A DNA stretch of 64,000 nucleotides, taken from positions 62,001-126,000 of the forward strand of contig NZ_BOML01000005.1 of NCBI RefSeq assembly GCF_016862175.1, in the 5' to 3' direction. The stretch comes from Paractinoplanes durhamensis (GTDB lineage: Bacteria; Actinomycetota; Actinomycetes; Mycobacteriales; Micromonosporaceae). Positions 38,779-47,603 of this stretch are shown here, piece after piece. Numbering within the stretch: position 1 is the stretch's first letter; each line of letters begins with the position of its first letter. The translations under genes were made by a program, and so were the position numbers. The notes beneath the pieces were generated by a model. That model saw only the letters and a program-made list of their open reading frames with translations, searched no databases and was not told where the DNA came from.

Positions 38779-40064
38779 GCCATCACTTCCTGTTGGGCAT
38801 AGGCCGGGTACCGCCGGACCAGCTCCAGCACCTCGTCGGCCACATCGGCGAGCCGGCCCGCGCCGACCGCCGAGTCCGGGTCGCTGCGCACCGCGGCGCC
38901 GATCAGCTCGGCCACCCGCCGCATCTCAGCTTCCCGCATGCCCTGCGTGGTCACGCACGGGGATCCGACCCGGATGCCGGACGCCACGGCCGGCCGCTGC
39001 GGATCGAACGGGATCGCGCTCTTGTTCAGCGTGATCCGGGCCAGGTCGCAGCGCGCCTCGGCCTCGACCCCGGTGACCTGTAGATCGCGCAGGTCAGCCA
39101 CGACCAGGTGGGTGTCGGTGCCGCCGGTGACCGGCCGCATCCCCTCGTCGGACAGGCCCGCGGCCAGCGTCCGGGCATTGCGGACGACCTGCCGGGCGTA
39201 CCCCTGGAAGGCGGAACCGGACGCCTCGCGCAGGGCGACCGCCTTGGCCGCGATGGCGTGCATCATCGGGCCGCCCTGGCTGAACGGGAAGACCGCCTTG
39301 TCGACCCGCTGGGCCAGCTCCTCGCGGCAGAGGATCATGCCGCCGCGCGGGCCGCGCAGCACCTTGTGGGTGGTGCAGGTGACCACGTCGGCGTGCGGCA
39401 CCGGGGACGGCACCGCACCCCCGGCCACCAGCCCGATGAAGTGCGCGGCGTCGACCATCAGGTAGGCGTCGACCTCGTCGGCGATCTCCCGGAACAGCGC
39501 GAAGTCGATCAGCCGCGGGTAAGCGGTGGCGCCACAGATGATCACCTTGGGCCGGTGCGCCAGCGCGAGATCGCGGACCTCGTCGTAGTCGATCTCCTCG
39601 GTGTCCGGGTCGACCCGGTAGCCGATCGGATGGAACCACTTCCCGGAGAAGTTGGCCCGGCTGCCGTGGGTGAGGTGCCCGCCGTGCGGCAGCTCCATGG
39701 CCAGCACCGTGTCGCCCGGCTCGGACAGCGCCGCGAACGCCGCCAGGTTGGCCGAGGCCCCCGAGTGCGGCTGCACGTTGGCGTGCTCGGCCCCGAAGAG
39801 CCGCATGGCCCGGTCGACCGCGAGTTCCTCGGCCCGGTCCACCTGACCGCACCCGCCGTAGTAGCGCCGGCCCGGATAGCCCTCGGCGTACTTGTCGTTG
39901 AGCGTCGAGCCGAGCGCGGCCAGCACGGACGGTGAGGTGAAGTTCTCGCTCGCGATCAGCTGCAGGCCGCCACGCTGGCGGTCGAGCTCGTCGAGGAGGA
40001 CATGGGCGATCTCCGGATCGTCGCGTTCGAGCCACGCGAAGTCCGGACCCCAGAAGGTGTCCAC
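38775..40064 (-). CDS. glyA: Serine hydroxymethyltransferase
   Basis: 429 residues. PLP enzyme converting serine and tetrahydrofolate to glycine and methylene-THF. The LIASENFTSPSVLAALGS, KYAEGYPGRRYYGG and the PLP-lysine motif TCTTHKVLRGPRGG are intact. The GTG start (VDTFWGPDF) has a GGGGGAGGGCAC ribosome site; upstream in-frame sequence is non-coding. TCTTHK instead of the commoner TTTTHK is a mild variant. Confidence 0.95.
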   Translation of the reverse strand: MDTFWGPDFAWLERDDPEIAHVLLDELDRQRGGLQLIASENFTSPSVLAALGSTLNDKYAEGYPGRRYYGGCGQVDRAEELAVDRAMRLFGAEHANVQPHSGASANLAAFAALSEPGDTVLAMELPHGGHLTHGSRANFSGKWFHPIGYRVDPDTEEIDYDEVRDLALAHRPKVIICGATAYPRLIDFALFREIADEVDAYLMVDAAHFIGLVAGGAVPSPVPHADVVTCTTHKVLRGPRGGMILCREELAQRVDKAVFPFSQGGPMMHAIAAKAVALREASGSAFQGYARQVVRNARTLAAGLSDEGMRPVTGGTDTHLVVADLRDLQVTGVEAEARCDLARITLNKSAIPFDPQRPAVASGIRVGSPCVTTQGMREAEMRRVAELIGAAVRSDPDSAVGAGRLADVADEVLELVRRYPAYAQQEVMA

Positions 40065-40140
40065 GTGCCCTCCCCCGGTTGCGGCCGAGCGGCAACGCTG
40101 CCGGAATCGAGCATATGGCGTAAACCCTGCCTGCTGCGGG

Positions 40141-40146
40141 CACACT
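40141..40146 (+). promoter_or_regulatory. Candidate -10 box for the SDR-like gene
   Basis: CACACT, a variant of TANNNT, exactly six bases before the ATG. Confidence 0.3.
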
Positions 40147-40152
40147 TCGGTT

Positions 40153-41607
40153 ATGCGGTGCTTGGTGACCGGCGCGACCGGTTATATCGGCGGCCGGCTG
40201 GCCCCCCGGCTGCTCGCCGCGGGCCACGACGTGCGCTGTCTTTCGCGCTCGGCGGCCCGGCTGCGGGACGCCCCATGGGCCGACCGGGTCGAGATCGCCC
40301 AGGGCGACCTGACCGACCCGTCCTCGCTGCGGGCCGCGCTGGACGGCATCGAGGTCGCCTACTTCCTGGTCCACTCGCTGGGCCGGCGCGACTTCGAGGA
40401 GCTCGACCGGCGGGCCGCCGAGAACTTCGCGGCCGCCTGCCGGGCGGCCGGCGTGCGGCGGATCGTCTACCTGGGTGGCCCCGAGCCACCGCCCGGCGAG
40501 CACGCCTCGGCGCACCTGCGCTCCCGCACCGAGGTGGCGAACATCCTGCTCGGCAGCGGGGTGCCGACCGCGGTGCTGCGCGCCCCGGTGATCATCGGGT
40601 CCGGCTCGGCGTCGTTCGAGATGCTCCGCTACCTCACCGAGCGGCTGCCGGCCATGGTCACCCCGCGCTGGGTCAGCAACCGGATCCAGCCGATCGCGGT
40701 CCGCGACGTGCTGCGCTACCTGATCGCGGCGGCGACCATGCCGGCCGAGGTGAACCGGGCCTTCGACATCGGCGGCGCGGACGTGCTCACCTACGCCGAC
40801 ATGATGACCCGCTACGCGAAGGTGGCCGGCCTGCGCCGCCGGATCATCGTGCCGACCCGGGTGCTCAGCCCGTGGCTGTCGGCGTTCTGGGTCGGCCTGG
40901 TCACGCCGGTGCCGAACGCGATCGCCCGCCCGCTGGTGGCCAGCCTCGTGCACGAGGCGGTGGCCGGCGAGAACGACATCGCCGAGTACGCGCCGGGCGA
41001 CGAGACGATCGGCTTCGACGAGGCGGTCCGCTTCGCGCTCTGCAAGGTCCGCAACGCCGACGTGGAGACCCGCTGGTCGAGCGCGGCCGGCCGGGACTCG
41101 GCGGCCGAGCCGCTGCCCAGCGACCCGGACTGGTCCGGCGGCACCGTCTACGTCGACGAGCGCTGCCAGGAGGTGCACGCCCCGGTCGAGTCGCTGTGGC
41201 GGGTCATCGAGGGGGTCGGCGGCGAGAACGGCTGGTACTCGTTCCCGCTCGCCTGGTCGGTCCGCGGCTGGCTGGACAGGCTGGTCGGCGGGGTCGGCCT
41301 GCGCCGCGGCCGGCGCGACCGGCACCGGCTGCGGGTCGGCGAGGCCCTGGACTGGTGGCGGGTCGAGGAGATCGTGCCGGGTTCGCTGCTCCGGCTGCGC
41401 GCCGAGATGCGGGTGCCGGGGCGGGCGTGGCTGGAGATGACGGCGAGCGCGGACGGCGACGGCCGGAGCGTCTATCGGCAGCGGGCGGTCTTCCTGCCGC
41501 GTGGGCTGGCCGGGCACGCCTACTGGGCGTCGGTGCTGCCCTTCCACGGCATCGTCTTCAAGGGCATGGCCCGCAACATCGCGCAGGGCGCCGAGACGTC
41601 TATCTAG
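40153..41607 (+). CDS. NAD(P)-binding SDR-like protein with C-terminal DUF2867
   Basis: 484 residues. Residues 1-~230 form an extended-SDR/NmrA-like Rossmann fold (LVTGATGYIGGRLAPRLL); residues ~320-484 form a DUF2867 domain (START-like: VDERCQEVHAPVESLWRVIEGVGGENGWYSFPLAW). This fusion is widespread in Actinobacteria but its substrate is unknown. Divergent from glyA; its 3' end overlaps sua5 by eight bases. Confidence 0.85.
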   Translation: MRCLVTGATGYIGGRLAPRLLAAGHDVRCLSRSAARLRDAPWADRVEIAQGDLTDPSSLRAALDGIEVAYFLVHSLGRRDFEELDRRAAENFAAACRAAGVRRIVYLGGPEPPPGEHASAHLRSRTEVANILLGSGVPTAVLRAPVIIGSGSASFEMLRYLTERLPAMVTPRWVSNRIQPIAVRDVLRYLIAAATMPAEVNRAFDIGGADVLTYADMMTRYAKVAGLRRRIIVPTRVLSPWLSAFWVGLVTPVPNAIARPLVASLVHEAVAGENDIAEYAPGDETIGFDEAVRFALCKVRNADVETRWSSAAGRDSAAEPLPSDPDWSGGTVYVDERCQEVHAPVESLWRVIEGVGGENGWYSFPLAWSVRGWLDRLVGGVGLRRGRRDRHRLRVGEALDWWRVEEIVPGSLLRLRAEMRVPGRAWLEMTASADGDGRSVYRQRAVFLPRGLAGHAYWASVLPFHGIVFKGMARNIAQGAETSI

Positions 41608-42565
41608 TCGCGGCCCGGCCGAGGCGGTCGCGGACAGCCAGCCATTCCTCGGTCGGCGGCGGCTCCTGCACCAGGATGGTGGTGACGCCGGCGTCGTCCA
41701 GGCGGTGCAGGGCGGCGTACAGGTCGGCGGCGTACTCGCGGGGATCGGCCGAGAGGATCTCGGCGCCCTCGGTGGCCGCGCCCTCGTAGGTCAGGACGCC
41801 GGCCGGACCGGTCACCTCGACGTCGCGCACGTCCTTGGCCAGGATCAGCGTCGCCCGCGGCGCGTAGTGCCGCTTGCTCATCCCGGGCGACGGCCGGGCG
41901 GCGCCGTCGGCGGTCTCCGCGTCGCGCAGGGCGATCGCGCCGGTCACGTCGCGCAGCGCCCGCAGCGCCAGGGCGCCCGGCCGCAGCAACGTGGGCACCG
42001 GCGTGGTCAGGTCGAGCACGGTCGACTCGATGCCCCACGAGCTCGGGCCGCCGTCCAGCACCAGCGGCACGTCCGGGAGGCTGCGCAGCACGTGCGCGGC
42101 GGTGGTCGGCGAGATGCCCTCGGAGCGGTTCGCGCTCGGCGCGGCCAGCGGCAGCCCGCTCGCGGCGAGCAGGCGCAGCGCCACGTCGTGCGCCGGGATC
42201 CGGACGGCGATCGTGTCGTCGTCGGCGCCCACCCCGGTCAGGTGCCGGGCCCGGCGCACCACCAGGGTCAGCGGCCCCGGCCAGAACGCCGCGGCGAGTT
42301 CGTCGGCGTTTTCCGGCCAGTCCGCCGCCAGTTCACGGGCGGCGGCGACGGTGGCCACGTGCACGATGAGCGGGTTCCAGGACGGGCGGTTCTTCAGGCG
42401 GTAGATCTCGCCGACCGCCCGGTGCGAGAACGCGTCGGCGCCCAGCCCGTAGACCGTCTCGGTGGGGAAGGCGACCACCGACTCGGCGCGCAGCAGCGCG
42501 ACCGCCTCGGCGATCCCGGCCGCATCAGGTTGGACGATCCGGCCGGTGGCGACAGCTCCGCTCAC
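41600..42565 (-). CDS. L-threonylcarbamoyladenylate synthase, long Sua5 form
   Basis: 321 residues. An N-terminal YrdC domain (VVAFPTETVYGLGADAF, KNRPSWNPLIVHV, APSANRSEGISPTTAAHV) is followed by a linker with SPGMSKRHYAP and a C-terminal Sua5 domain. It makes threonylcarbamoyl-AMP for tRNA t6A37. The GTG start is coupled to the phosphatase gene (GTGA). A second, shorter YrdC protein lies two genes upstream. Confidence 0.88.
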   Translation of the reverse strand: MSGAVATGRIVQPDAAGIAEAVALLRAESVVAFPTETVYGLGADAFSHRAVGEIYRLKNRPSWNPLIVHVATVAAARELAADWPENADELAAAFWPGPLTLVVRRARHLTGVGADDDTIAVRIPAHDVALRLLAASGLPLAAPSANRSEGISPTTAAHVLRSLPDVPLVLDGGPSSWGIESTVLDLTTPVPTLLRPGALALRALRDVTGAIALRDAETADGAARPSPGMSKRHYAPRATLILAKDVRDVEVTGPAGVLTYEGAATEGAEILSADPREYAADLYAALHRLDDAGVTTILVQEPPPTEEWLAVRDRLGRAATR

Positions 42566-43155
42566 GACAGGAGAAGCGTGGCGAACGGGACCGTGGTGTC
42601 CTCGATCTCGTCGCCGATGCGCTGGAACGTCTGGTCGCCGCGGCCCCACGGGTCGTCGAGGTCGTCGCCGGGCTGCGGGCCGTCGGCGGCGCGCAACGCA
42701 CCGACCGCCTCGACGATGGCGGCACCGCGGGCGTGCACCGAGTCGGGTTTGCCCTCGCCCGGCGGCAGGGCGGACCGGTCGACCGCGGCGAGCAGCCGGC
42801 CGAACTCCCCCATCACGAAGGTGCGGTCGGCGGCATCCGGGCGCAGCGCCACCACGTAGTCGTACTGGTCGGCGGTGGCCGTGAAGATCAGGTCGGCCTC
42901 GTCGATGAAGTCACCGCGCAGCTTGCGGGCCTCGAAGCCGGTGGTCGAGCCGCCGCGGGCGCGCACCAACCGGGCAGCGGGCGGGTTCATCTCCTCGCCC
43001 TCGTGCCAGCCACCGGTGCCCGCGCTGACGCTGCGCAGCAACTGGTCGCCGTCCTCGCCGGCCCGGTCCCGCACGGCCCGGGCCAGCAGCCGCTCGGCCA
43101 TCGGCGAGCGGCAGATGTTGCCCATGCAGACGTGCAGAACGGTGAAGGGGGCCAT
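42562..43155 (-). CDS. Low-molecular-weight protein-tyrosine phosphatase
   Basis: 197 residues. The active-site loop C10-MGNIC-R16-S and the late general-acid DDPWG motif are intact. It is about 40 residues longer than typical LMW-PTPs because of an insertion around residues 40-80. It lies between two threonylcarbamoyl-AMP synthase genes with 1-base and overlapping junctions, an arrangement shared with other Micromonosporaceae as far as I recall. Substrate unknown. Confidence 0.88.
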   Translation of the reverse strand: MAPFTVLHVCMGNICRSPMAERLLARAVRDRAGEDGDQLLRSVSAGTGGWHEGEEMNPPAARLVRARGGSTTGFEARKLRGDFIDEADLIFTATADQYDYVVALRPDAADRTFVMGEFGRLLAAVDRSALPPGEGKPDSVHARGAAIVEAVGALRAADGPQPGDDLDDPWGRGDQTFQRIGDEIEDTTVPFATLLLS

Positions 43156-43156
43156 C

Positions 43157-43804
43157 TCAGGCCTCCGGCGCGAGGAGCTCGGGGACCACGTCGCGCAGCT
43201 TCTCGAACGGGATCGCGCCGGCCCGCAGCACCCGGGGCACGTCCCCGGTCACGTCGACGATCGTGCTCGGCGCCGGATCGTGCGCCGGGCCCGCCTCCAG
43301 ATAGACGCGCACCGCGTACTCCAACTGGTCGCGCGCCTCCTCGGCGGTCGTCGGCGCGGGCTGACCGACCTTGTTGGCGGTGGTCACCGCCATCGGGCCG
43401 ACCTCGCGCAGCACCTCGAGCGCGACCGGGTGCAACGGCATCCGCACCGCGATCCGGCCGCCGGTGTCGCCCAGGTCCCACTGCAGGCTCGGCGAATGCT
43501 CGACGTAGAGGGTGAGCGCGCCCGGCCAGAACGCGTCGGCCAGCTCGCGGGCCGCTCGCGGCAGCGAATAGACCAGGCCGTCGAGGGTGTGCCGGGAGCC
43601 GACCAGCACCGGCGGGGGCACCTGGTTGGTGACACTGCGGGCGTGGTGCAGCGCGGTGATCGCGTGCGGGGTGAACGCGTCCGCGCCGATGCCGTAGACC
43701 GTATCGGTGGGCATCACCGCGAGCTCGCCACTCTTGACCGCCTCGACGGCGGCGGCGATGCCGCGATCGCGGTCCGCGGTGGTACGGCAGTCGTAGAGCA
43801 TCAC
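43157..43804 (-). CDS. L-threonylcarbamoyladenylate synthase, short YrdC/TsaC form
   Basis: 215 residues, YrdC domain only: LAVMPTDTVYGIGADAF, the FWPGALTLYVEHS and TTANKVGQPAPTTAEEA blocks. By position directly after prmC it matches the conserved actinobacterial YrdC gene (as in mycobacteria). The start is GTG, with CAGACT seven bases upstream, or the ATG one codon later. Which of the two paralogues makes t6A is unclear. Confidence 0.87.
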   Translation of the reverse strand: MMLYDCRTTADRDRGIAAAVEAVKSGELAVMPTDTVYGIGADAFTPHAITALHHARSVTNQVPPPVLVGSRHTLDGLVYSLPRAARELADAFWPGALTLYVEHSPSLQWDLGDTGGRIAVRMPLHPVALEVLREVGPMAVTTANKVGQPAPTTAEEARDQLEYAVRVYLEAGPAHDPAPSTIVDVTGDVPRVLRAGAIPFEKLRDVVPELLAPEA

Positions 43805-43838
43805 ACCGTGCAGTCTGCCATGCGTCAGCCGATACCGA

Positions 43839-44723
43839 TCAGCCCAACCTCGCCGTCGCGAAGCGCGGCCGGCCGGTCAGGTCGGGATGCGCGGCCACCT
43901 CGGTGAATCGACCGTCCGCACGGAGGAGTTCGGGAACGGCGTCGCCGTGCACATCATCATGCTCAATTCCGACATGTCCCCCGGATTTCAGCAGCGTCGC
44001 GGCCAGCGCGATGACCGGTCGGATCACCGACAGGCCGTCGGCGCCGCCGAAAACCGCCTCGGCCGGATCGTGGTCGGCGACCTCGGGCGGCACCGGCGTG
44101 CCCTCCGGAACGTAGGGCGGATTGCAGAGCAGCACGTCCACCCGGCCGGCGAGGGCGGCGAGCAGGGCCGGATCGGTGACGTCGCCCTCGACCACCCGCA
44201 CGGCCGGGAAGGCGGCCGCGTTGCGGCGCAGGAAGGACAGCGCGACCGGGGACCGTTCCACGGCGTACACCTCGGCGGCTTTGCTCTCGTCGGCCACCGA
44301 GAGAGCGATGGCACCGGTCCCGCTGCACAGGTCGACCACGACGGCGCCCGGTGCCGTCCGGTCGATGCCCCACCCGGCCAGGAGCTCGGTCTCCGGACGC
44401 GGGATGAAGACGCCGTCGCCGACCGACAGCTCCAGGTGGCGGAACGCGGCCGTGCCGAGCAGGTGCTGCAGCGGGATCCGGCGGGCCCGCTCGGCGACCA
44501 GCGTGGTGAATCGGTGCAGCTCATCCGGGCGCATCGCGTCGACGAGCAGCAGCCGGCCCCGGGAAATCTCCAGCACGTGGGCGGCGAGCCACTCGGCATC
44601 GACGCGGGGCGACTCGACACCCGCCGCGGCGAGCACGGCCGTCGCATCGGTCAGTGCTTTCGATACCAAAGGTCGGCAGGGGTGTTCGTTGTCCGGGTCC
44701 ACGGCATAATCATCAAACGTCAC
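43839..44723 (-). CDS. prmC: Peptide chain release factor N5-glutamine methyltransferase
   Basis: 294 residues. An N-terminal helical domain (LQHLLGTAAFRHLELSVGDGVFIPRPETE) and a SAM-binding methyltransferase domain with DLCSGTGAIAL and the signature NPPY (201-204). It methylates the GGQ glutamine of release factors. The start (GTG of VTFDDYAVDPD) is uncertain. prmC usually follows prfA directly; here a three-gene block on the other strand separates them. Confidence 0.93.
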   Translation of the reverse strand: MTFDDYAVDPDNEHPCRPLVSKALTDATAVLAAAGVESPRVDAEWLAAHVLEISRGRLLLVDAMRPDELHRFTTLVAERARRIPLQHLLGTAAFRHLELSVGDGVFIPRPETELLAGWGIDRTAPGAVVVDLCSGTGAIALSVADESKAAEVYAVERSPVALSFLRRNAAAFPAVRVVEGDVTDPALLAALAGRVDVLLCNPPYVPEGTPVPPEVADHDPAEAVFGGADGLSVIRPVIALAATLLKSGGHVGIEHDDVHGDAVPELLRADGRFTEVAAHPDLTGRPRFATARLG

Positions 44724-44784
44724 GTGCGACGCCGACCGGCCGGGTCGGTGCATCGACGCGCGGCACCCCGGTGGGAGGCGCCCG

Positions 44785-46290
44785 GTGAGTTGGTTGGACC
44801 AGCTCCCTGAAAACGTCGAGGAGCTGAAGCGTGCCGGCCACCTGCAACAGAACGGGCGGTCCGCTGAGGCACTGCCCATCCTCGACAAGGTGCTCGCGAC
44901 CGCCATCGACCCCAACACCAGGGCGTATGCACTGATCCAGCGTTTCGGCGCACTGATCAACCTGGGCCGGATCGCCGAGCTGTCCACCGCGATGACGGTG
45001 GCCGCCAACGCGGTCCGTGAGATCCCGGACCCCTACCTGCGCGGCCAGATGCACGCGTTCGCGGCGCTCGGCGCGCACCTGCAGAGCAATCTGGACCGTG
45101 GCGTCACCCACCTGGTGCAGGCGTCCCGGGCGCTGGCCGCGGTGCGGGAAAACGACAGGGAGACCGCCTGGGGCTGGCACGACCTCGCGATGGCCTACTC
45201 CTATCTCGGCTTCCACGGCCACGCGCTCACCGCCATCGAGCAGGCCCGGCAGGTCGGCGCCGCGGTCGGGCTGGCCCCGGAGATCTTCGCGGCGCCCGGC
45301 ATCCGGCTGCGCAACGCGGTCTCCCTCGATCACCAGGGCGACACCGACGGCTGCCTGCGCGTGCTGCGGGACATCGACGCCGAGCTGACCCGTTACGTCG
45401 CGATCGGCGCCGACCAGATGCGCCCCGGCAGCCGCGCCGCGTACGGCTACGCGCTCGCCCGCCGGGCCGCCCTCGGCGAGGAGACCGAGGCCAACGCCGT
45501 GCGGTGGCTGACCGGCGGCGGCGACAGCATCCGCACCCGCGACCTCAGCCACCTCGGCCAGGTCTGCCTGAGCATCGCGGCCGGCCGCCCGCAACAGGCA
45601 CTGGCCATGCTGGACGCGGTGCCGGTCGCCGCCGAGATCCTCGGCGCCGCCGAGCCGGCCCGGCTGCGCAGCATCTGCCACGCCGCGGCCGGCGACCACG
45701 AGGCCGCGCACGCCGCCGACCGCTACGCCTTCCGCCTCGCCGTCCAGCGCATCGACCGCCTGCGCGACGGCTACCTGGACGGGGTCGCGGCCCGGCTGGA
45801 CGCCCAGGAGACCGGCCGCGACGCCGACCGGTACGGCGACGAGACCCTCAACGACCCGCTCACCGGCCTGCCCAACCGCCGCCAGCTGGAGCGCTACGTC
45901 GGCGCCATGCTGGAGCGCGGCGAGCGGGCCGCGATCGGCGTCTGCGACCTGGTCGGCTTCACCGCGGTCAACGTGCGGCACGGCCGGCACTGCGGCGACC
46001 TGGTGCTGCAGCGGATCGCCGGGGTACTCAACCGGGTGATGCGCCGCGGGGACTTCGTGGCCCGCTTCGCCGGCGACGAGTTCGTGCTGGTGCTGCCGGG
46101 GGCCGGGGCCGCGCAGGCGGCCGAGGTGTCCCGCCGGATCACGGCCGCCACCAGCGCGGAGAATTGGCAGGTCCTGGTGCCAGGCACCCCGATCGGCCTG
46201 GCGGCGGGCTGGTCCGAGGTGGGCACCAACGGGCGAACACTGAGTGCGGCGTTAGCCGCCGCGGCCGCGAATCGCACGCCTACGAGATGA
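44785..46290 (+). CDS. GGDEF-domain protein (putative diguanylate cyclase) with TPR-like sensor
   Basis: 501 residues, no membrane segment. Residues ~1-325 are TPR-like helical repeats (ALPILDKVLATAIDPNTRAYALIQRFGALINLGR and others). Residues ~340-500 are a GGDEF domain starting DPLTGLPNRRQLERY, with the metal aspartate in GVCDLVGFT. The active-site loop is AGDEF (429-433), a permitted variant, and an RRGD inhibitory site (420-423) is present, so it is probably an active, feedback-inhibited cyclase. GTG start after GGAGGCGCCC. The next gene overlaps its stop (ATGA). Confidence 0.88.
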   Translation: MSWLDQLPENVEELKRAGHLQQNGRSAEALPILDKVLATAIDPNTRAYALIQRFGALINLGRIAELSTAMTVAANAVREIPDPYLRGQMHAFAALGAHLQSNLDRGVTHLVQASRALAAVRENDRETAWGWHDLAMAYSYLGFHGHALTAIEQARQVGAAVGLAPEIFAAPGIRLRNAVSLDHQGDTDGCLRVLRDIDAELTRYVAIGADQMRPGSRAAYGYALARRAALGEETEANAVRWLTGGGDSIRTRDLSHLGQVCLSIAAGRPQQALAMLDAVPVAAEILGAAEPARLRSICHAAAGDHEAAHAADRYAFRLAVQRIDRLRDGYLDGVAARLDAQETGRDADRYGDETLNDPLTGLPNRRQLERYVGAMLERGERAAIGVCDLVGFTAVNVRHGRHCGDLVLQRIAGVLNRVMRRGDFVARFAGDEFVLVLPGAGAAQAAEVSRRITAATSAENWQVLVPGTPIGLAAGWSEVGTNGRTLSAALAAAAANRTPTR

Positions 46291-47603
46291 CCACGATCGA
46301 GCTCGGTGAGATCGACTCGAGGCCCGACCCCGGGCCGCCCACCGAGTTCGGCTCTCACCTGGCTCGCCGGTCGGTGACCATCCTCAGCCTGCTGCTCTGC
46401 CTGTTCGGCGTGGCCGCGTCGGCGCCCGGCGCCGTCCCCACCATCCATCCGCTGTGGCGGGTGCCGGTCGCCGAGTCGGACGGCACCACGCTCGGCACCG
46501 ACACCGCCTACCTTCAGCGCTCCCGGGCCGGCCAGTCCCACCTCACCGCCTACGACCTGGCCACCGGCGCGATCCGGTGGGAGACGTCGATCGACGGCAC
46601 GCTCGGCTACACCCAGCTGGCCGAGCAGGCCGGCCTGATCCTGCTGCCCACCGACCCGGAGCCGGCCCAGGTCGACGACCTCCGCTACGCCGCCTTCACC
46701 AAGGGCACCACGGCGCTGGACATCGACACCGGCGCGACCCGGTGGACGGCGCCGGGCGAGCCGATGCTGATCAGCGACCGGACGGCCCTGATGGTCGACT
46801 ACTCCGGCGACGGCGTCTACGCCCGGCTGCGGCTGATCGGCATCGACGCGGTCCCGCCCCGCGCGATCTGGAGCCGGGAGACCCCGGACGTCGAGTCGCT
46901 GGCGTTCGAGCTCACCGGCGAACGGGCCGACCGGATCATCACGGTCAGCCGGGCCGGGGTGGTCAAGGTGATCCGGTTCGCCGACGGCACCCTGCTGGCC
47001 GGCGCGCGTATCCCGTGGCGGACCCCCGACCCGCAGCAGGGCGAGTTCAACGACGTTGCACCGGCCGGGGAATATCTGGTGGTGAACCGGGCCCGTCAGA
47101 ACGACGCCGACCTGACCGTCTACCACCTCGGCACGCTCGACGAGGCCTGGCAGATCGGCACCCCGCGCGGGTACGCGTTCCCCTGCGGCACGAGCGTGTG
47201 TTTCGAGGACGAGGACCGGCTCACCGCGTACGACCCGGCCACCGGCGAGATGCGCTGGCAGCGGGTCGGCCTCGGCAGCAGCTGGGCGGCCGGCCCGGAC
47301 CGGGTGGTGGCCGACGTGCCCGGCGTCGGGCAGCAGCTGTTCGACGCGGACACCGGGCTGCCGGTCGGCGAGGCCGGGGCCGGCGAAACGGTCTGGACCA
47401 CCGAGCCCGGCGAGGCCGTGCTGGTGCTGCGGGCCACCCGCGAGCCGGCCGGCCACACCTCGATCACCCGATGGGACCTGGCCACCGGGCGCCGCGACCT
47501 GCTCGGCGCGGTCGACAACCTGGTGGTGAACCGCTGTCAGTCGGTACGCCACTACCTCGGTTGCTTCCAGGGCAACGAGTTCGTCGTGACGGCGGTCGGC
47601 TGA
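46287..47603 (+). CDS. Membrane-anchored PQQ-like beta-propeller protein, copy 1
   Basis: 438 residues. It begins MTTIELGE, has one transmembrane segment (residues ~30-50, VTILSLLLCLFGVAASAPGA) and then a propeller of PQQ-type blades (LTAYDLATGAIRWETS, TTALDIDTGATRWTAP, LTAYDPATGEMRWQRV). Topology suggests the propeller faces outside. Two cysteine pairs (FPCGTSVCF; NRCQSVRHYLGCF) could form disulfides. Function unknown; it is coupled to the GGDEF gene and followed by a paralogue. Confidence 0.8.
   Translation: MTTIELGEIDSRPDPGPPTEFGSHLARRSVTILSLLLCLFGVAASAPGAVPTIHPLWRVPVAESDGTTLGTDTAYLQRSRAGQSHLTAYDLATGAIRWETSIDGTLGYTQLAEQAGLILLPTDPEPAQVDDLRYAAFTKGTTALDIDTGATRWTAPGEPMLISDRTALMVDYSGDGVYARLRLIGIDAVPPRAIWSRETPDVESLAFELTGERADRIITVSRAGVVKVIRFADGTLLAGARIPWRTPDPQQGEFNDVAPAGEYLVVNRARQNDADLTVYHLGTLDEAWQIGTPRGYAFPCGTSVCFEDEDRLTAYDPATGEMRWQRVGLGSSWAAGPDRVVADVPGVGQQLFDADTGLPVGEAGAGETVWTTEPGEAVLVLRATREPAGHTSITRWDLATGRRDLLGAVDNLVVNRCQSVRHYLGCFQGNEFVVTAVG

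Noticed and set aside
39094..41547. Open frame of 817 codons on the minus strand spanning glyA and the SDR-DUF2867 gene
   Set aside because: Low-complexity shadow of two well-supported genes on the two strands.
46069..46083. AGDEF as evidence of an inactive cyclase
   Set aside because: Several active diguanylate cyclases use AGDEF, and the metal aspartate and RxxD site are intact.
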